Below are positions 13,486 to 26,679 of a stretch of DNA of 64,000 bases, one piece after another (positions within the stretch are counted from its first letter, which is position 1; each line of letters starts with the position of its first letter). Origin of the DNA: Diploscapter coronatus (Eukaryota > Nematoda > Chromadorea > Rhabditida > Rhabditidae); the NCBI GenBank assembly GCA_964036155.1, contig OZ038422.1, positions 79,693,201 through 79,757,200 of the forward strand, written 5' to 3'. The translations under genes were made by a program, and so were the position numbers. The notes beneath the pieces were generated by a model that saw only the letters and a list, made by a program, of their open reading frames with translations, made no database searches and had not been told where the DNA came from.

Positions 13486-16400
13486 AGACTCTCTAATAAT
13501 GATCTTCAATGAAAATCGAACATTTTTTATGATGAAAGATAATTTGAAACAAATGACTAGTGATAGAATGAAATTATGGCTATTTTAGTGTCATCGTGTA
13601 AAACAATCAACTTTCAACGTTTTTTTTTTCTGATAATGACATCTCAAACTTGATTTCCTTAGTTGTTGTAAAGTTATGAATGAATTTGCATTAATGCAGA
13701 GAGAGGCAGAGCCACGGCAACTGGTCATGAACAAACACGAATATCGATGAATTGCAATAGATGCAAATGCTGCAAACTTGGTGCACGGTTTTCGGGAGAA
13801 ATTATCTTCGAGAGAAATAGTGTATGGACTAAAGAGAGATTAGAGAAACAGACATTTCTCCGTACATGAATCAATCGACGTTCAGCAAATAGAGCGCTAG
13901 ATGGTAAACCCCTTTGACACTTATTAATCGGGTTAGAAGCTGGATTCCCAATGCAAAAATGCACCAAGCTTGTTCCCCAACACACCCTCGCGTGAGAACG
14001 CATTTGTAGTGTATTGCAGACAGTTCTGTAGATCTACCCCTCAACATTAGAATAGGTGTCTGATAGAAAAAGCAGACGGAGGTGTAGGTTAGTTGCAGGT
14101 AATTGATGGTCATTGAAAGAGGTTAATCAACGTCATCTGAGATTATAAATAAAAAATGAAGATCTAGCTTTATGATATTTCAAAGTTTATGATAGTTAAA
14201 GCTCAGATTTAGAAACCTCACAGAAAATCGATAATGTTCATACTGTAAAAGGAAATGGACGAAAATCCTGTTGAAATCGAAGTGAAAATTTCCAATTGAA
14301 AAAGCAAATTTGTATGCACGGAAGAAATAAAATAATAAGAATGAGACAGGTAAGAATGGGGGTCTTCATCTCAATTCCCAATTCACAGCCGGAGGCAGAC
14401 GTTATCTCATCGCCGGATCAGAAAGGAATGAAGTAGTGAGTGGAGAAGAGAAAGATGGAATGACGGCTAAGATACGCCACGCGCAACACTAATGAGAATA
14501 TTAATTTGACTGAAATTGGTCGAAATTTTTGCATTTTTACGAAGATTGCAAGTCGTGATATCGGTGACCACTTTGACGCAGGGCGTAGAAATTGGGAGTG
14601 ATTGTTCATTATTGGAAAAGAATTATGTCATGAGGTTAAGAAGCTAAAGATAATGAACAATCGATCACTACAAGATCTAGGATAATCAGAATAATGGATC
14701 TGATAATTCCTAAGTCAAAATGGTCTCCGCCCGCTAGCTAAGACAGGCATTTTGTGATGCAATAAGCAGATCACGCTGATCTCGAATAAGTATGGGGAAA
14801 AGACTGGTGTAAAATGGAAGCGTTGTGATTCTTTCGATTGAACATATGCGAAGGAATAGCGTCAAAAGACGTGAAGATGAAAATAGTTTGAAAGTGGAAG
14901 GGACGGAAAGAGGCAGACAATTTCCTTTTACGAATATGCATATGAGTCATTGGAATGCGGCAATAGATAATAGTGGTCACTCCGAGCTACTTCAGAAATA
15001 AAATGGCATATTCCAGTCGGATTTCCGGAGATATGCTTTATCATCAGACGAGATTCTGAGGATCTCTTATTGCATAATAGAAGAAAATGGCAAGAGACTA
15101 ATTTATTTTAGCCCTCGAAAAGGTGTTTTGGAATGCAGACGACGATAACAGGAACTGTAAATAGCCTTTTTGCAATCCCATTCACAATCCGTCTTTTTCT
15201 CTGAACTTCCTCCCTTCTCCTCATCCATTCTCACTATTTTCCTCGCGAGGTGTGCATGTGTTGTGTTTGTTCATAAAAGGAGTGTAGGGAAACAGAGACA
15301 TGGTCATTTTTGCGCATTCTGACCGACACTCGTTCGCTCTAGAGGAATCTCACCTAATGTTGAAGGATATGAGTCGAAAGCAGGTCAGTATAAAGAGTTT
15401 TAGAAAAGCGTTTTTGTAAAGTGATCTGGAAAAATCGAAATAAAGTCAAAAGCCCTTTTCGGGAGAGTGACACCGGATGTGAATCATCTGGGGCATGTGG
15501 AAGAATGCAAGAAGTCGATCACTTTCAAGGTTAATTCCCAATTCCATAAAACAGCTGAAACTTTTACGTATGTTTCAAGACGGCATAAAATAATAATGAA
15601 AAGCGGTTTAGTACAAAGATTATACCTTGTAAAAACTAAAAAAAATCAATAAATTTCAGGTTCGACGGCAAAAATCGATGGGTTGGAAAGATGAAAGATA
15701 AAGTGGCCCTCAAAGTGGCTGCGATGGGAGCATTTCTCTCAACTCCTTTGTCAGCTTCGCTAATCTCTTTCATCCTTATCTCATCTTCGCCCTCTTTCTG
15801 CAATGGCATTCTCTAAACAAACAGTTCTAGTGATATCGAGAAGATTAAAAATGGATTTTTCAATTAAAAATAACAATGAGGATCAGGAATAAACATCAGG
15901 TTTGTCAATTAAAAGCTAGCCTTCATATCTTTATCAGAGACATTAGAGTATGACATTTTTGAAAATTCCGAATTGACTTCAGAAAAAATAATGAAATTAG
16001 GATTGAACTTGATTTTTGCCGAGCAAAAATAAAACAGGAAAGTACAACCTCTATTAAAAGTCACTGGTCTTCATAGGTTAAATGTGTATCAAAAGAATGA
16101 CAAGACAATAAATAGATAAAAATCTTACAGAAACAATTCTTGAAGATGAACTGTTCTGAGGATTTTGAACTTTCTGCAAAATCAAGTTCCGAGATTCGAG
16201 ATAAAAGACTATTCGGACTCGTATTGAATGGAACTCTTTCCTCCCGAGGTGCGTTGATGTTCTCTAATGACGAGAAAATGTTCGAGGAAAAGAAAACGAA
16301 ATGTAAAAATACGACGAGGGAAGAGCGAAACGAGGTAAGTGAAGGAAAACAGACTGGATTCGTGCTTCTCTGCTTGCATACAGACATACAAAGAGACTGT

Positions 16401-19400
16401 CGGGCTGTGTGGATTTCGTATATCCTTATATTTTTCTCCATTCTTTTCTCGTCAAATTTACTTTTCTACTCTAAATTCTTTTTCTTCGGGTAGGAGTGTT
16501 CGAGTTAAGAAAATCTTTCTCCGTTTCTTTACCCATCTCGCATTCTCATACTCCTTCTACGAGAAAACCCCAGCTTCTAAGCGGTTTTTTACCCAACGAT
16601 GTTCCAATAATTTTATTGTCTGACGCAGCGAAATCTACGTTCGTTCAACTTTTTGCAGACTCATTTCAGCAGTTATTGCAATTTTGCAGACAACCCAAAT
16701 CTGGTTTCACCACGTTTAGAAAAAAAAACGCTGCAAATTACTCGAAGCTTGTAGAATTTCAGAGAAATTACATAATTGTTAGAACAACGCGCAGAAAGTA
16801 AAAATAAGTCAGAAAAAAAGAAACCGTTAAAACCATGTCATATTTGAACAGGACAAAAAACGAATTGATAAAATCGGTGAGTAATAATAATCAGCCAATA
16901 AAAAACAGGCATGAAAAAGCCTGTTACTCATTTTGCTGAATGGAAAAAGTCTTTGATAATGAGTCAATGGCTATAGCAGAAATATGCGCGGTGATTCATA
17001 ATTTATCAAAAGAAACATTTCCAATTTAGATCAGGATCAATAGGAATAGAATTTCAGACATTTATTAATTGATGGAATTAAATGCTGCAAAATCAATTGA
17101 ATTCATCACAACGTATGATACTGTGGACGGAATTTTACGCTATGTTAGCTGAAGGATTGCGATCTTCGTGTGTGCAGAGTGTGAAATGCGCCAGTGCATA
17201 AGAAGGACGACAGTTGGAAGATGCAAAATGCGTGTTGGAAAATAAAAGAAACACAATTGACAGTGGTCAGACAGCGCAAAAAGTCGTCACTACACGAGCT
17301 TGAGCCGATTAGCACTAGCAAAGAATTAACAAGAGGCGAAAAATTATGCCGAAATTCTATGGAGGAATATTTTTTGCTACAATATTTACTTCGTGATGAA
17401 AATGCTGGATAAAATGGAAAGATGATTATAATTGATGATAATTTAAAGTCATTACTAAATCGTGCGCTATTATTCCGAAATGAAAGTGATAAAATTATAT
17501 AAAAAAGAAAAACATAATAAGATTTTTAAAGCAGTGGCATGAAGTTGATCTTCATCAAAAATGCTATCGAAAGAACTCGAAGATGTTCATCACTCTAACC
17601 GCAAGTTCACTGTTCATATGTGTTGCTTTGTTGTATACCGGTATCTGACTCTCCGACGCTTACCTAAATCCTTCATCACTTTCTCTATAAGCTTTAGGTA
17701 AAGAAAGACAACCACAACATAGTGTTAGCATTCGGGAGAATCAGAGAAAGATGATCTTACGAGAGAATGTATAAACAAATCAGATAGGCCTGGGGCACGC
17801 AGAAGTGGGCGGAGCCACAAAGTGAGGAAGGTGGACCACTCGTAAGTGAATGAAGAATATAGAGGGAAAGAGTGCATATCCATGGCATGAAGGCAAATAT
17901 TTATCGTATCTATGATGATGAGTAGCGACAAAAGAACGTTGCAGTATCGATTTCTGTAGGCGGTTGCAAAGTTATTGATTTCGGAAATTTATCGAGTTTT
18001 GAAAAATATTGGACTCGACAATTCTCTATAAATTCGTGAAATTTCAAGTATCTTATTCGCAGTTTTGTGAACAATGCAAGAAAACATTGGCACTTCTGCT
18101 CATTAAAAAAGCAAAAAATCTAAAATTATTTCAAAATCCGATTTCGACTGTATCGCACTACAAGATTATTTTGTACTCATGCTCAACCTTATCTGTATAT
18201 CGACTTTAAATTATATCTGTGTAGTTGAATTCGAAATTAATTTGGAAGACTCATCTCATTTATTAAAGATACTAGAACATCTAAATCATGCTTATACAGA
18301 CGTGGAGATTTCTAAAATTATAAAACAAAAACTCTGGAAATAGTCAAATATCTATAAAACCAAAAGAAGTATCGGAAACTTTTCCATAAGAAATTAGATT
18401 AACTATTGGCAAAAAGTGAAATTCCGCAGTTTCGAGAAAATATCTAGCGAAAAAAAACAACCATCGACTTTCTTATCGTCGTCCTATTTTTCCCCGAAAA
18501 AACGTGTGAACATTTTTAAAATCAAATGAGAGCTGTAAAACTTGAGTAATCGAAAATAGGGTCGACGTTTGCAGAAGAAAGTGAGTGAAGAGGGATACGA
18601 TAATTAGAGAGCCGTCAACACAGAAGGGGTGAATAATAAACCTCGCCCAATAAATTGAACCGGCAGTTCGCGGGAAGGTGAATGGAATTAGACTCTCTCA
18701 CCTGCCGAGGCAATGAGAATTCGCTAATTTATGCCGAGTTTCTAGGTCTAGGTCTATGAATGACCTTTGAATATTGAATTCTAGACTGCTTCAAAAATAA
18801 ACAGCAAAATTTGCAGCGTGATTGCAGCACCTTCGAAGAGAATGAAGAATAATAAAGTTTTCGCATTTTTACGCGAAGATCGGCTTTTTCTGCAAAAATG
18901 AAGCAAGATTCATAATAAAATGTTCTCATCTTCTTTGGTTTCAATCTCCTTCAATCTTCAAGACTTCCTAATTTCGCTGCAAAAAGTTGCAAAATAAGGA
19001 CGACGCATGACGCTTTCTTCCACAAATCGCGTAGAATTTTGACGAAATCGTTTCAAGTAGCCAACTCTGTCGGTGTCTATATTTAAGACAAGCTTGCGAG
19101 GGATTATAGACATCCATCTGGAGTCAATATATCAATGATGAAGAATAGCGAGGCAAAAATGGATGAGATATCAAAAGTTAGAGATGCAGAGGACTTCTTT
19201 CATTCTGTGTTCATCTCCCTGAAGAATATACATGACCTTCATATAAACGAAGCAATGAAAACCACTTGTCAAAACAGAAGAATCTCAACGTTTTGGAAGA
19301 GATTCTAGAACAAATCCCTCGTTACATGATGAGAAATAGCAGACGGATACAAGATGTGATATCCGAGAAAATAATGATGTGAGGAAGGAATAATTATTTA

Positions 19401-20122
19401 TGCCGTTTGAGAACAGTGGATACGATACGCTTCAAATAGTCATAAAATATCTCGAAATTTCCAGCATCGTTTTTCAGATAATGCTGAAACAAATTGGAAA
19501 ATTAGAGCTGTTACTCTAAATTGATCCCATTAGACGCTCTGCGCCATATCGTACCTACTTCAGTTTTTGTGATATACTTATAAAATTCATATTACTTTAA
19601 AAATATTTTAAAAGTTTCTAGTAAAATCAATAAAACTCAAACTAGTAAGAAGAATAGCAATCTTCCTCTTCACACAATCAGATCTTCTTTTCCCCGGCAT
19701 ATTCTTTTTATATCCTCTTCCTCTAAGAATTTGCATTATTATCAAAGCCTGGAAAAACGCTATATCCATCCTTTACGTTTACGCGCGTGGGAAATAAGCA
19801 CTCGCTTACATAGCTAGTGAGATCTTCTGCGTGTCTTGCATTCCTAATGTTCTAGGATATGAACAGTTGCAGAGTAAAAAACTTATGTCAAAGAGACATG
19901 AAGCTGTTATTTTGAAAAATGACAGGAAACTAGTTGGCGGTATGACGGTTTGCTTTTATTCAAGGGTATTGATGACACTTTGAAAGAGCGAAGATTTTAG
20001 GGGTGAAAGTTCAAACGTAGTAGTAAAGAAATAGACCTTCTTTACAAGAAAATATTTTACCGAGTTTATTTGTGAACAAAATCATCTAGATAAATATGTG
20101 ATTTGGATCATTACGAGACCAA

Positions 20123-21397
20123 TTATTTGGTGCTTTCTTCCGGAAATGGCTCAATCAGACCGACGCTTTCTGCTTTCTCCAATATCACTCCGACGAGCTC
20201 CCAGAACTGTGCTTGCTCTTCAGTCGATAGGTCGAAATCGATTAGCTTGATCTGAAATTCGTGTACGAATTTAAGAGAAGACAGAGTTCTCAGTTGGGAT
20301 TGATATGACTAGTTTGTAATTTTTCTTCTTATAATAGAGCATCGGAAATAAAATCGCTAATACAAAGACTTCATCTTAGTAAGCGATTGGTTTTTCGTAA
20401 GTCTGCAATAAAAGTAACGTCGAAATTTTGAAAAGTTCCTAAAGTTTATTTAGGCTTAAAGGATTAGACCAAGGGAATTGCTTAACTCAAGATATCATTT
20501 GGAAAGGATCACTTTATTTTACTGGAATTCTGCATTCATTCGTGATGATTTGAAATCAAAATATCCTTACCGCATCGATCTTCTCATCATGCGTCAATTT
20601 GTACAACGATGCAGTGTTGGAGAGGAGTTTTGTAGCCCGTTCAGCAGCTCGGCCTACTTTTGAGCCGCTTTTCCCGATCAAGCTCTGTGCAAATTCATAG
20701 ACCTCGATCAAGCGCTTGACTTCGCTGCGGATCATATCCTAAATTTCATGTCTTAGCTAGCTTTCGTCAAGGAAACGGTGAATTACAGCCTCCGAAGCAG
20801 AAATTCCACCCTCATTGATCAAACTCTCGATGTAATTCAACTTGGCAGACCTGTCCACGTCTTTATCGACCACCAATTGGAAGATCTAAACCTTCCACTA
20901 TGATTTTTTCAGTGATCTTTTTCGTACCATATCCTGAGCCTGCAACTGCATTCCATCCATTTTCGCCCAGCTATCTTCGAGCCTCGTCACAAATCTATCC
21001 AGGCCACGTTCTTCATCTGCAACTTTCAAGGTTAATTTGTCATTTGTTCAAATGATTAAAGATGGATAGGTTCTGCTTAGAACGAGCACAAATAACTGCC
21101 TACACATTCTTATTACGTCAAAATTTCTGCGAATTTTAACTCACTATCGTTTATTACAAATTTCGCTGAATGCTTTTCTGACACATTGCGCGAATTAATG
21201 TGATGAGGAAACAATAAAATTTCAGGGAAGAAGAGATATAAATGATCAAAATTCTTCATGGCGGATGGAAATTTTTAGTTCTTACCTATTTTAGTGACGA
21301 CGGAATTCGGCAAATCCACTATACGAATTGGTGTTCCATAACAAAAATTGGCGAATGTTAAACTCGATACAATAAGGTTAAAAATGTAGAAGATCAT
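20123..21397 (-). CDS. Secreted helical orphan protein, 198 aa, five exons
   Basis: Exons 21286-21397, 20928-21016, 20787-20885, 20571-20738 and 20123-20251 join in phase to a TAA stop. The product starts with a clear signal peptide (MIFYIFNLIVSSLTFANFCYG, predicted cleavage after about residue 20). The remaining 178 residues are strongly amphipathic-helical and rich in Glu, Asp, Lys, Leu and Ala, with no cysteine in the mature part and no transmembrane segment. Length and composition recall secreted nematode helical proteins such as the FAR or SXP/RAL-2 groups, but I see no diagnostic motif of either, so the family is unassigned. It is likely secreted. It is in the same orientation as the downstream-coordinate ZP gene but separated from it by about 1.2 kb, too far for a typical nematode operon. 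Confidence 0.75.
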
Positions 21398-22607
21398 AGG
21401 TTTTACGTGAGCAACGGACGTTTGACCAAAGTTAGAGTCAAGCCTAAAAGTATTCTTTACTCTAAAAAATCGATAAGCTTTTTTAAATAGCAGCAAATTT
21501 ACGTGACATATTAAATTGAGTAAATACTAAAATATTCAAAACGAAGCGCATAAAAGGTGTCTGGTGGCTTTGACATAGGAGGAGATGAATTTATGAAAGA
21601 CCAATTGATGCAATACTAAACTGTGAAAGGGGATTACCCTTTCAGGATATTTCGGATTAGATTTGAAATGAGATGTTAGTATTGTCTTAAATTCATTGAA
21701 CCCGAAGTTTAATATTACGTAATCAAATAAAATTGAAATTTAGCATGACATCAAATGGACTTTCGGTAATCTAAAATCTCATAGTATAGTGAAGAAAAAA
21801 ATAACATCGAGAGAGAAAAGGCTAGTGTTATATGGTCCTGTCTTTCCTTAACTTTCATCTCACAATTTCTTTTTAAAAATGACCGAATTTTCTGATATTT
21901 AGATATTCACTTGTATGAAGGATAGGGGTAGTTTTAGGATGTTCAGACAAATTTAAAATTGAAAATGAAACTATAGTATATCTAATGAAGATAATTTTGA
22001 AATTAAGCAGAACGAACAATGTCTCAATTTTTATATATTGCATGCACATAAATGGCATCCCGCCCGTCAGCTCGACTCTTTCGGCCTCGTGAAGGGTTTA
22101 TTAATTTCTAATTCTCCTTTATTGTCCCCTATCTGTCACTCGTTTCTTCCTTCAAACATACGACATTTACTCGACAGGGAGTATGGAAAAAAGATCATGA
22201 ATTCCTCGCTCCAAGTCCATTCATAGAATCTCATGAATAATTGATTTTCATTAGAACATCTCATCGACGGTGCGCCATTTCGTCATTTCGATTCGACAAA
22301 CTTATCTGCGGGAATGAGCGGAGGAGACACGCATACGAAGGTCGTTTCAACATATCTTAATTCACAAATGATATCATATTTTAGGAACATGGTAAGTGCA
22401 TAATAATAATAAGAAGACTTCATTAGCTAAATATCGCAAAAATAACTAATTTTAGAAATATCAATAATTTCCTGAAGAAGACATATACCGATTTAAAATT
22501 GAGATATGGTTAAACTTGTAGATTTATTATCTTCGAAAAGTGTGTTTAGAGCTATACCAGCTATACAACGAATTGCATCGACATGACTATTATTAATGAA
22601 TAATAAA
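21398..22607. other. AT-rich intergenic spacer
   Basis: This lies between the 5' end of the orphan secreted gene and the stop of the ZP gene (both -). It should hold the promoter of the former and the 3' UTR of the latter. I see no further gene or repeat. Confidence 0.5.
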
Positions 22608-25600
22608 TTATCGTGTGTAACCCCAAAACCGATTACGGTAGTTTTGCCTCTGAGTTCGAACACCAATCAATAAAACTAAGGTGATTAAGATAATCGTTAC
22701 AATGATTAAAGATGTTAGAACCAATGTGTAAGCGAGATTAGATACGCAGTCGCTCAACGCTTCAACTCTTCGCCGCTCTTCTGGAATATTTATAAATTCA
22801 GCATAAGTATTTAATTATTCATATACCGAAAAACTGCACTTCCGCTTCTGAATCTAACACCTTTAATTCGCCGATTAGATCGATCTAAATTTGAATTTCA
22901 ATTGCAAACTTATTTCCTTACTTACCTGTGGATATCCATTTTTAATCGTAAATTTAGGCGATACGTCAGTTTCATTGTTTGTCTGATTGTTAGCTATTAC
23001 GGCATCTCTCCTCTTCCTCCTTGCTTCGATTCTGCTAAAAGTTTGGACAAATTGAATTTGGATCAGCAAAGAATGAATTTGATATTGTCGACGATAGAAA
23101 AATTGAGACACAGAATAAGCATGAAAATTAGATGAGCGAAATTTATAATTTAGCACATAGTTTGGATCTCAAATTACGACATTTCATTGATCCAGAAATG
23201 ATATTTACGGCTATTTGAAATTGTGCAATGCACGCCTTGAAGTTATCTAATTTTTAAAGAACTTATTCCATCTCAATTTATCGAAATTTGACAACGAATC
23301 TGATTAACCAATGATAACTTATTGAGAAGAAGGTATCTTGTGCAAGGTTTAAAAGTCAAGCTTCTAAGCTTGCACGAACAAATGCCTACCCAAAATGCAA
23401 TCGCCTGAGCACCCTATTCCTCTTTACACGTTTTGCTTTGTGTCTCTTCATTTCCTGTGGCGTCACATCTTCATCGTCTCCTTCGTCGATGATCTCGTTC
23501 TCGAATGCATCCTCAAATTTGTCGATGGCAATGTCAGATCGAGCCGAGAGATTCTTCGAATGAGCTTTGGGCTTGGAGCCCTGATTGAGTGACAGTTCGA
23601 CATTCTCCGCAGAGAAGATGTCTGAATTGCCTCCAAATTCTTGCTGTGATCTGAATTTCAAGGAAAAGTTAGGAAAGATAATGAGGAAATAGATTAAGAA
23701 AAGACTGAATCATGTTAAGATTTTGAATCTGAAGTTTAAGTTGCAACTTTGGATCACTCTCACAGCTATTTTTTTTTTTAAATAGAGCATGAATCTTCCA
23801 AAATAAGTTTTTAAAATTATGAAGAATTTTTACAATTCGTTTGACTTGAAAGTGGGCGGTTTGATCGGTAGCTCAGGAATTGGTATTGGCATTGGCCGCG
23901 TCTTTTTGACCTCGAGAATCTGATGATCAAGAGTCGGGCAAGACGATGGAGGCTAAATTCCAAAATCTTTCTCAAGAAAAGCTTCTCTCAAATAATATGA
24001 CAGAAATTTAGTTTATCATCTAACTCACCGACAACTTCCTGCACTCCTCTCCAATCACACAGATTCGTATCTGACATTTGAACCGAGTTATGGTCTTTTG
24101 CGCAAATTTGAAAACGTGAGTTTCCTTAACACATCCTAGAGGTTTTCAATTTTGAGAGTTCGGTTACTTGAGAAGCCGTCTTCAAATCTTTGCTGTATTT
24201 CGGAGTGGCCATGACATAGTGATCCACGCCACATCCGTTCGAATCGATAATCATAATCCGGTTGCCATGTCCGTCCTCAACATGACAATTTTGGACCAGG
24301 ATTCCGGTATTCTCTAAAATTTCTCAGTTGAGCACCATTCAAAATTCATAGTATTCCTACTTCCATCACAATGCCAGACATGATAGACGGTTTCTCCGAC
24401 CGTCGCGAAATGCACTTCGGGGCCAGTCTCGGACCCTTTTCGAATCGAATAGCTGCATGCAGGCATCGTGCCCATATCGAATTGAGGAGTTAGTTCGGTT
24501 GGTTTGGCTTCGCTGAACGTTGAAAAAGATTCACTTCGTCTAGAAGTGGTGAACGACAACGAGTACATGAGCTTTGAATTGCAAAATTCCAAAATCAGAG
24601 CTCAGTGCTTCGTATGAGCAGATAAAGTAAATCGATGCTTCTTTTTGAAGTTCAAGACGTTTTGACGAAGATCAACTTTCAAATTCTCCAAACATTGATA
24701 CAAATTTACTCGATGTTGAGAATCTGCTCGAAGTCGTCGATGACGTGCTTTTCCACATAGACGCACTGCGCGCAGTAACTTCGATCTGCTTCCGTGACGA
24801 ACAGAGGATGCAACTGCACTGTGATGCAGATCCTCTGGGTTATTCCGGATGGCTCGATCTGAAAAATGCACGATCTTCGTCAAACTCTATCTGATTTTCC
24901 AAGTGTCGCGAACTGCTACCTTCGCTTTTTTCATTTTGTAGAAAAATCACATGTTTTCTATGTTATCAGATTGAATCTATCCCGATGTTAGAAAATGTTT
25001 TCTTTTCCTCTTGCCTCTCACCTTTCTGCCTCAAGATAAGAGCGGCATTCTTTGCTGCTCAACATATTTCGCCGGATTTATTTTTATTTATGATTTCCCT
25101 ATTTTTTCATTGCATTGGTTTAATTACCCAAGTTTGAGATAATAAACTGGCGTGGTATTCCATCGACTGGCCAATTTTGCCTGACTATTCGCTAAGCTTG
25201 AAGCAACCAATACAAGTTAATTTCCTGACCATTTTCACCAAGTAAAATATTCTGATCGGTAAAATGACGCAAGAATGTACTTTCAAGTGAAACTTCACGA
25301 GTGAAATCTCGTCAATTGACCTCCTTCTTTTCCAGACATTCATATTGGTCATCGGGAGTTGAGTAAAAATACGAATAACGAGTTTCGATCTGGTTCAAAA
25401 ATTTACGAAAATTTAACATTCACTCCACCATAAAAGGTTAAATTCGTAAATGGAAAATATCGCCAAAATTCAAAGTTGAAAAATGAACCGTTTTCTCCGC
25501 TTTCATTCCACACGACCCATGTTGCAGACTGATTTTGTTAATATTCTTTGAACTGCAGTCAGCGACTTCGGCGTATTCTTCCGCATAGATGTGCGACGGA

Positions 25601-25805
25601 TTCGAGATTGTTGTTTTGATCTAAAGTTGCATCGTCTAATTTCTCCTCCGAAATGAATTTGAAAGCTCAAAATGTGACGAATAGAAAATCTATCTACCTT
25701 GATGACAATCTTGTCCTGCTCACATAGTACGATCGGCGTATCCAATATTTCATTTGGGTATTTTAGCGCTAATGCTACTGGAAAGAAAATGAACAGAATG
25801 ATCAT
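22608..25805 (-). CDS. Zona-pellucida (cuticlin-like) type I membrane protein, 11 exons
   Basis: The signal peptide (MIILFIFFPVALALKYP) is followed almost at once by a ZP domain. ZP-N has VLCEQDKIVIK and CSSKNINKISLQHGSCG. The linker has RICITVQLHPLFVTEADRSY. ZP-C has MPACSYSIRKG, VGETVYHVWHCDG, NCHVEDGHGNRIMIIDSNGC and HVFKFAQKTITRFKCQIRIC. These match the cysteine spacing of nematode cuticlins, which polymerise in the cuticle through this domain. After it come an acidic/basic linker, a furin-type site (ARRKRRD, coded near 23015-23036), a transmembrane helix (LVLTSLIIVTIILITLVLLI) and a short basic tail ending at the TAA at 22608-22610. Traced exons include 25698-25805, 25489-25620 and 24710-24858; the donor after 25489 (GTTCAT) is weak. 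Family assignment is strong; the exact orthologue (cut, cutl or noah type) is not resolved. Confidence 0.88.
25117..25138 (+). ncRNA. SL1 spliced-leader match; SL RNA pseudogene or divergent SL RNA
   Basis: This 22-nt stretch begins GGTTTAATTACCC and ends AAGTTTGAG, and equals the C. elegans SL1 leader as I remember it. A functional SL RNA needs GU right after the final G; here the next bases are AT, so the normal donor is missing. The following sequence can still fold in an SL RNA-like way: GTTTA can pair with TAAAC at 25143-25147, and TGGC (about 25147) with GCCA just before an Sm-like AATTTTG (25173-25179). It lies antisense in the largest intron (24859-25488) of the ZP gene. It may be a decayed SL RNA copy, a retro-inserted leader, or a variant gene. 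The match is firm; function is uncertain. Confidence 0.6.
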
Positions 25806-26679
25806 CCGTAGATGTCTCAATGGGTACGATATCGATATTGCCGTAACCTGAAAGAAGTGGTTGAAATAGTCGGCTAGAAAACAAATGAAAACCTACCTTC
25901 CTATTCTATCTCTGCCTTGTTTGTTTCTTGCCACTACTCTCCCGAAGTCTCCTCTGGAATACGGTATCCAAAACGGCGGAGGATCAAATAATTAAATCAG
26001 ACGAAATTACGAAAAATCGATAAAAATTTGTTTTCTGATCTGGAATGTCTAGAAAATTTGATGAAACGAGGCAGAGGAATTGAAAATACGGATGAATTCC
26101 TCGAAAAAGCGTGAATGTCTTTACGAAAGTCTCCTTCTTTCTTTGATGATTCGGCTCTTGAAAATCGTTATTTCACTTTTTTCTCCATCTCTTCAACAGT
26201 TTCTTTCGATTTGTTTCTTTTTCCCTCTTATTATCTCTGCGTTTCGCATATTCATGACCAACATATTTCATATTCCATACAAAGGGCGCTCTCCCCCTTG
26301 CCCGTCCACTTCACAGACCGATATCGGCCCGGTGAATATCACCGATAATCGGAGACCGAAACCGGTTCAGGTCATCAGACACGGCTAATAAAAACTTTGA
26401 ACTAAAAAATACGAATTTTCCGAGTAAAATAGAAATCCACTGTCGTTTTTTTTCTTCTTTTTTACTTGTTGCATTACCGTAACCCATACTCTTTCTTTCA
26501 CCGCTCTGACTTTACAACACACGTATTTTTTCATTAAATTTTTTTTCGCATTTATATTTTTCATACCATTTTGGTTTACATTGGCTAGTCATCTGAGCTT
26601 CTGACAATTTGACAACTATCAAAGAAAACATCGTTTTCCGTAGTTTCTGCACATTTTCAATTTACCCTTATTTTTCAGA
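25806..26679. promoter_or_regulatory. Divergent intergenic region between ZP gene and membrane-protein gene
   Basis: About 870 bp separate the start codons of the minus-strand ZP gene and the plus-strand membrane-protein gene, so both promoters must lie here or nearby. The + side ends in TTTTTCAG one base before the ATG at 26680, a typical SL trans-splice acceptor. I could not pick out a TATA box with confidence. Confidence 0.45.

Larger units (their letters stand above)
5867..20122. other. About 14 kb without a supportable gene
   Basis: I find no chain of ORFs with matching splice phases and no recognisable protein on either strand. The many short ORFs are AT-rich or purine-rich and repetitive. 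The + strand is strikingly purine-rich (GAGA/GAAA tracts, for example 6100-6280, 7720-7860 and 9230-9450). Smaller features include a GTGCACGAA repeat family (12523-13485), a loose direct repeat at about 8141-8187 and 8239-8285, and an acidic ORF at 12136-12324 (-). The stretch lies between the 5' end of the minus-strand WH2 gene and the 3' end of the next minus-strand gene, so it could hold long 5' introns or enhancers of the WH2 gene; that is inference. Confidence 0.5.

Noticed and set aside
22902..23135. 77-aa + strand ORF in the ZP gene region
   Set aside because: It overlaps, in antisense, the ZP exon that carries the ARRKRRD cleavage site; the sense reading fits splice phase and family.
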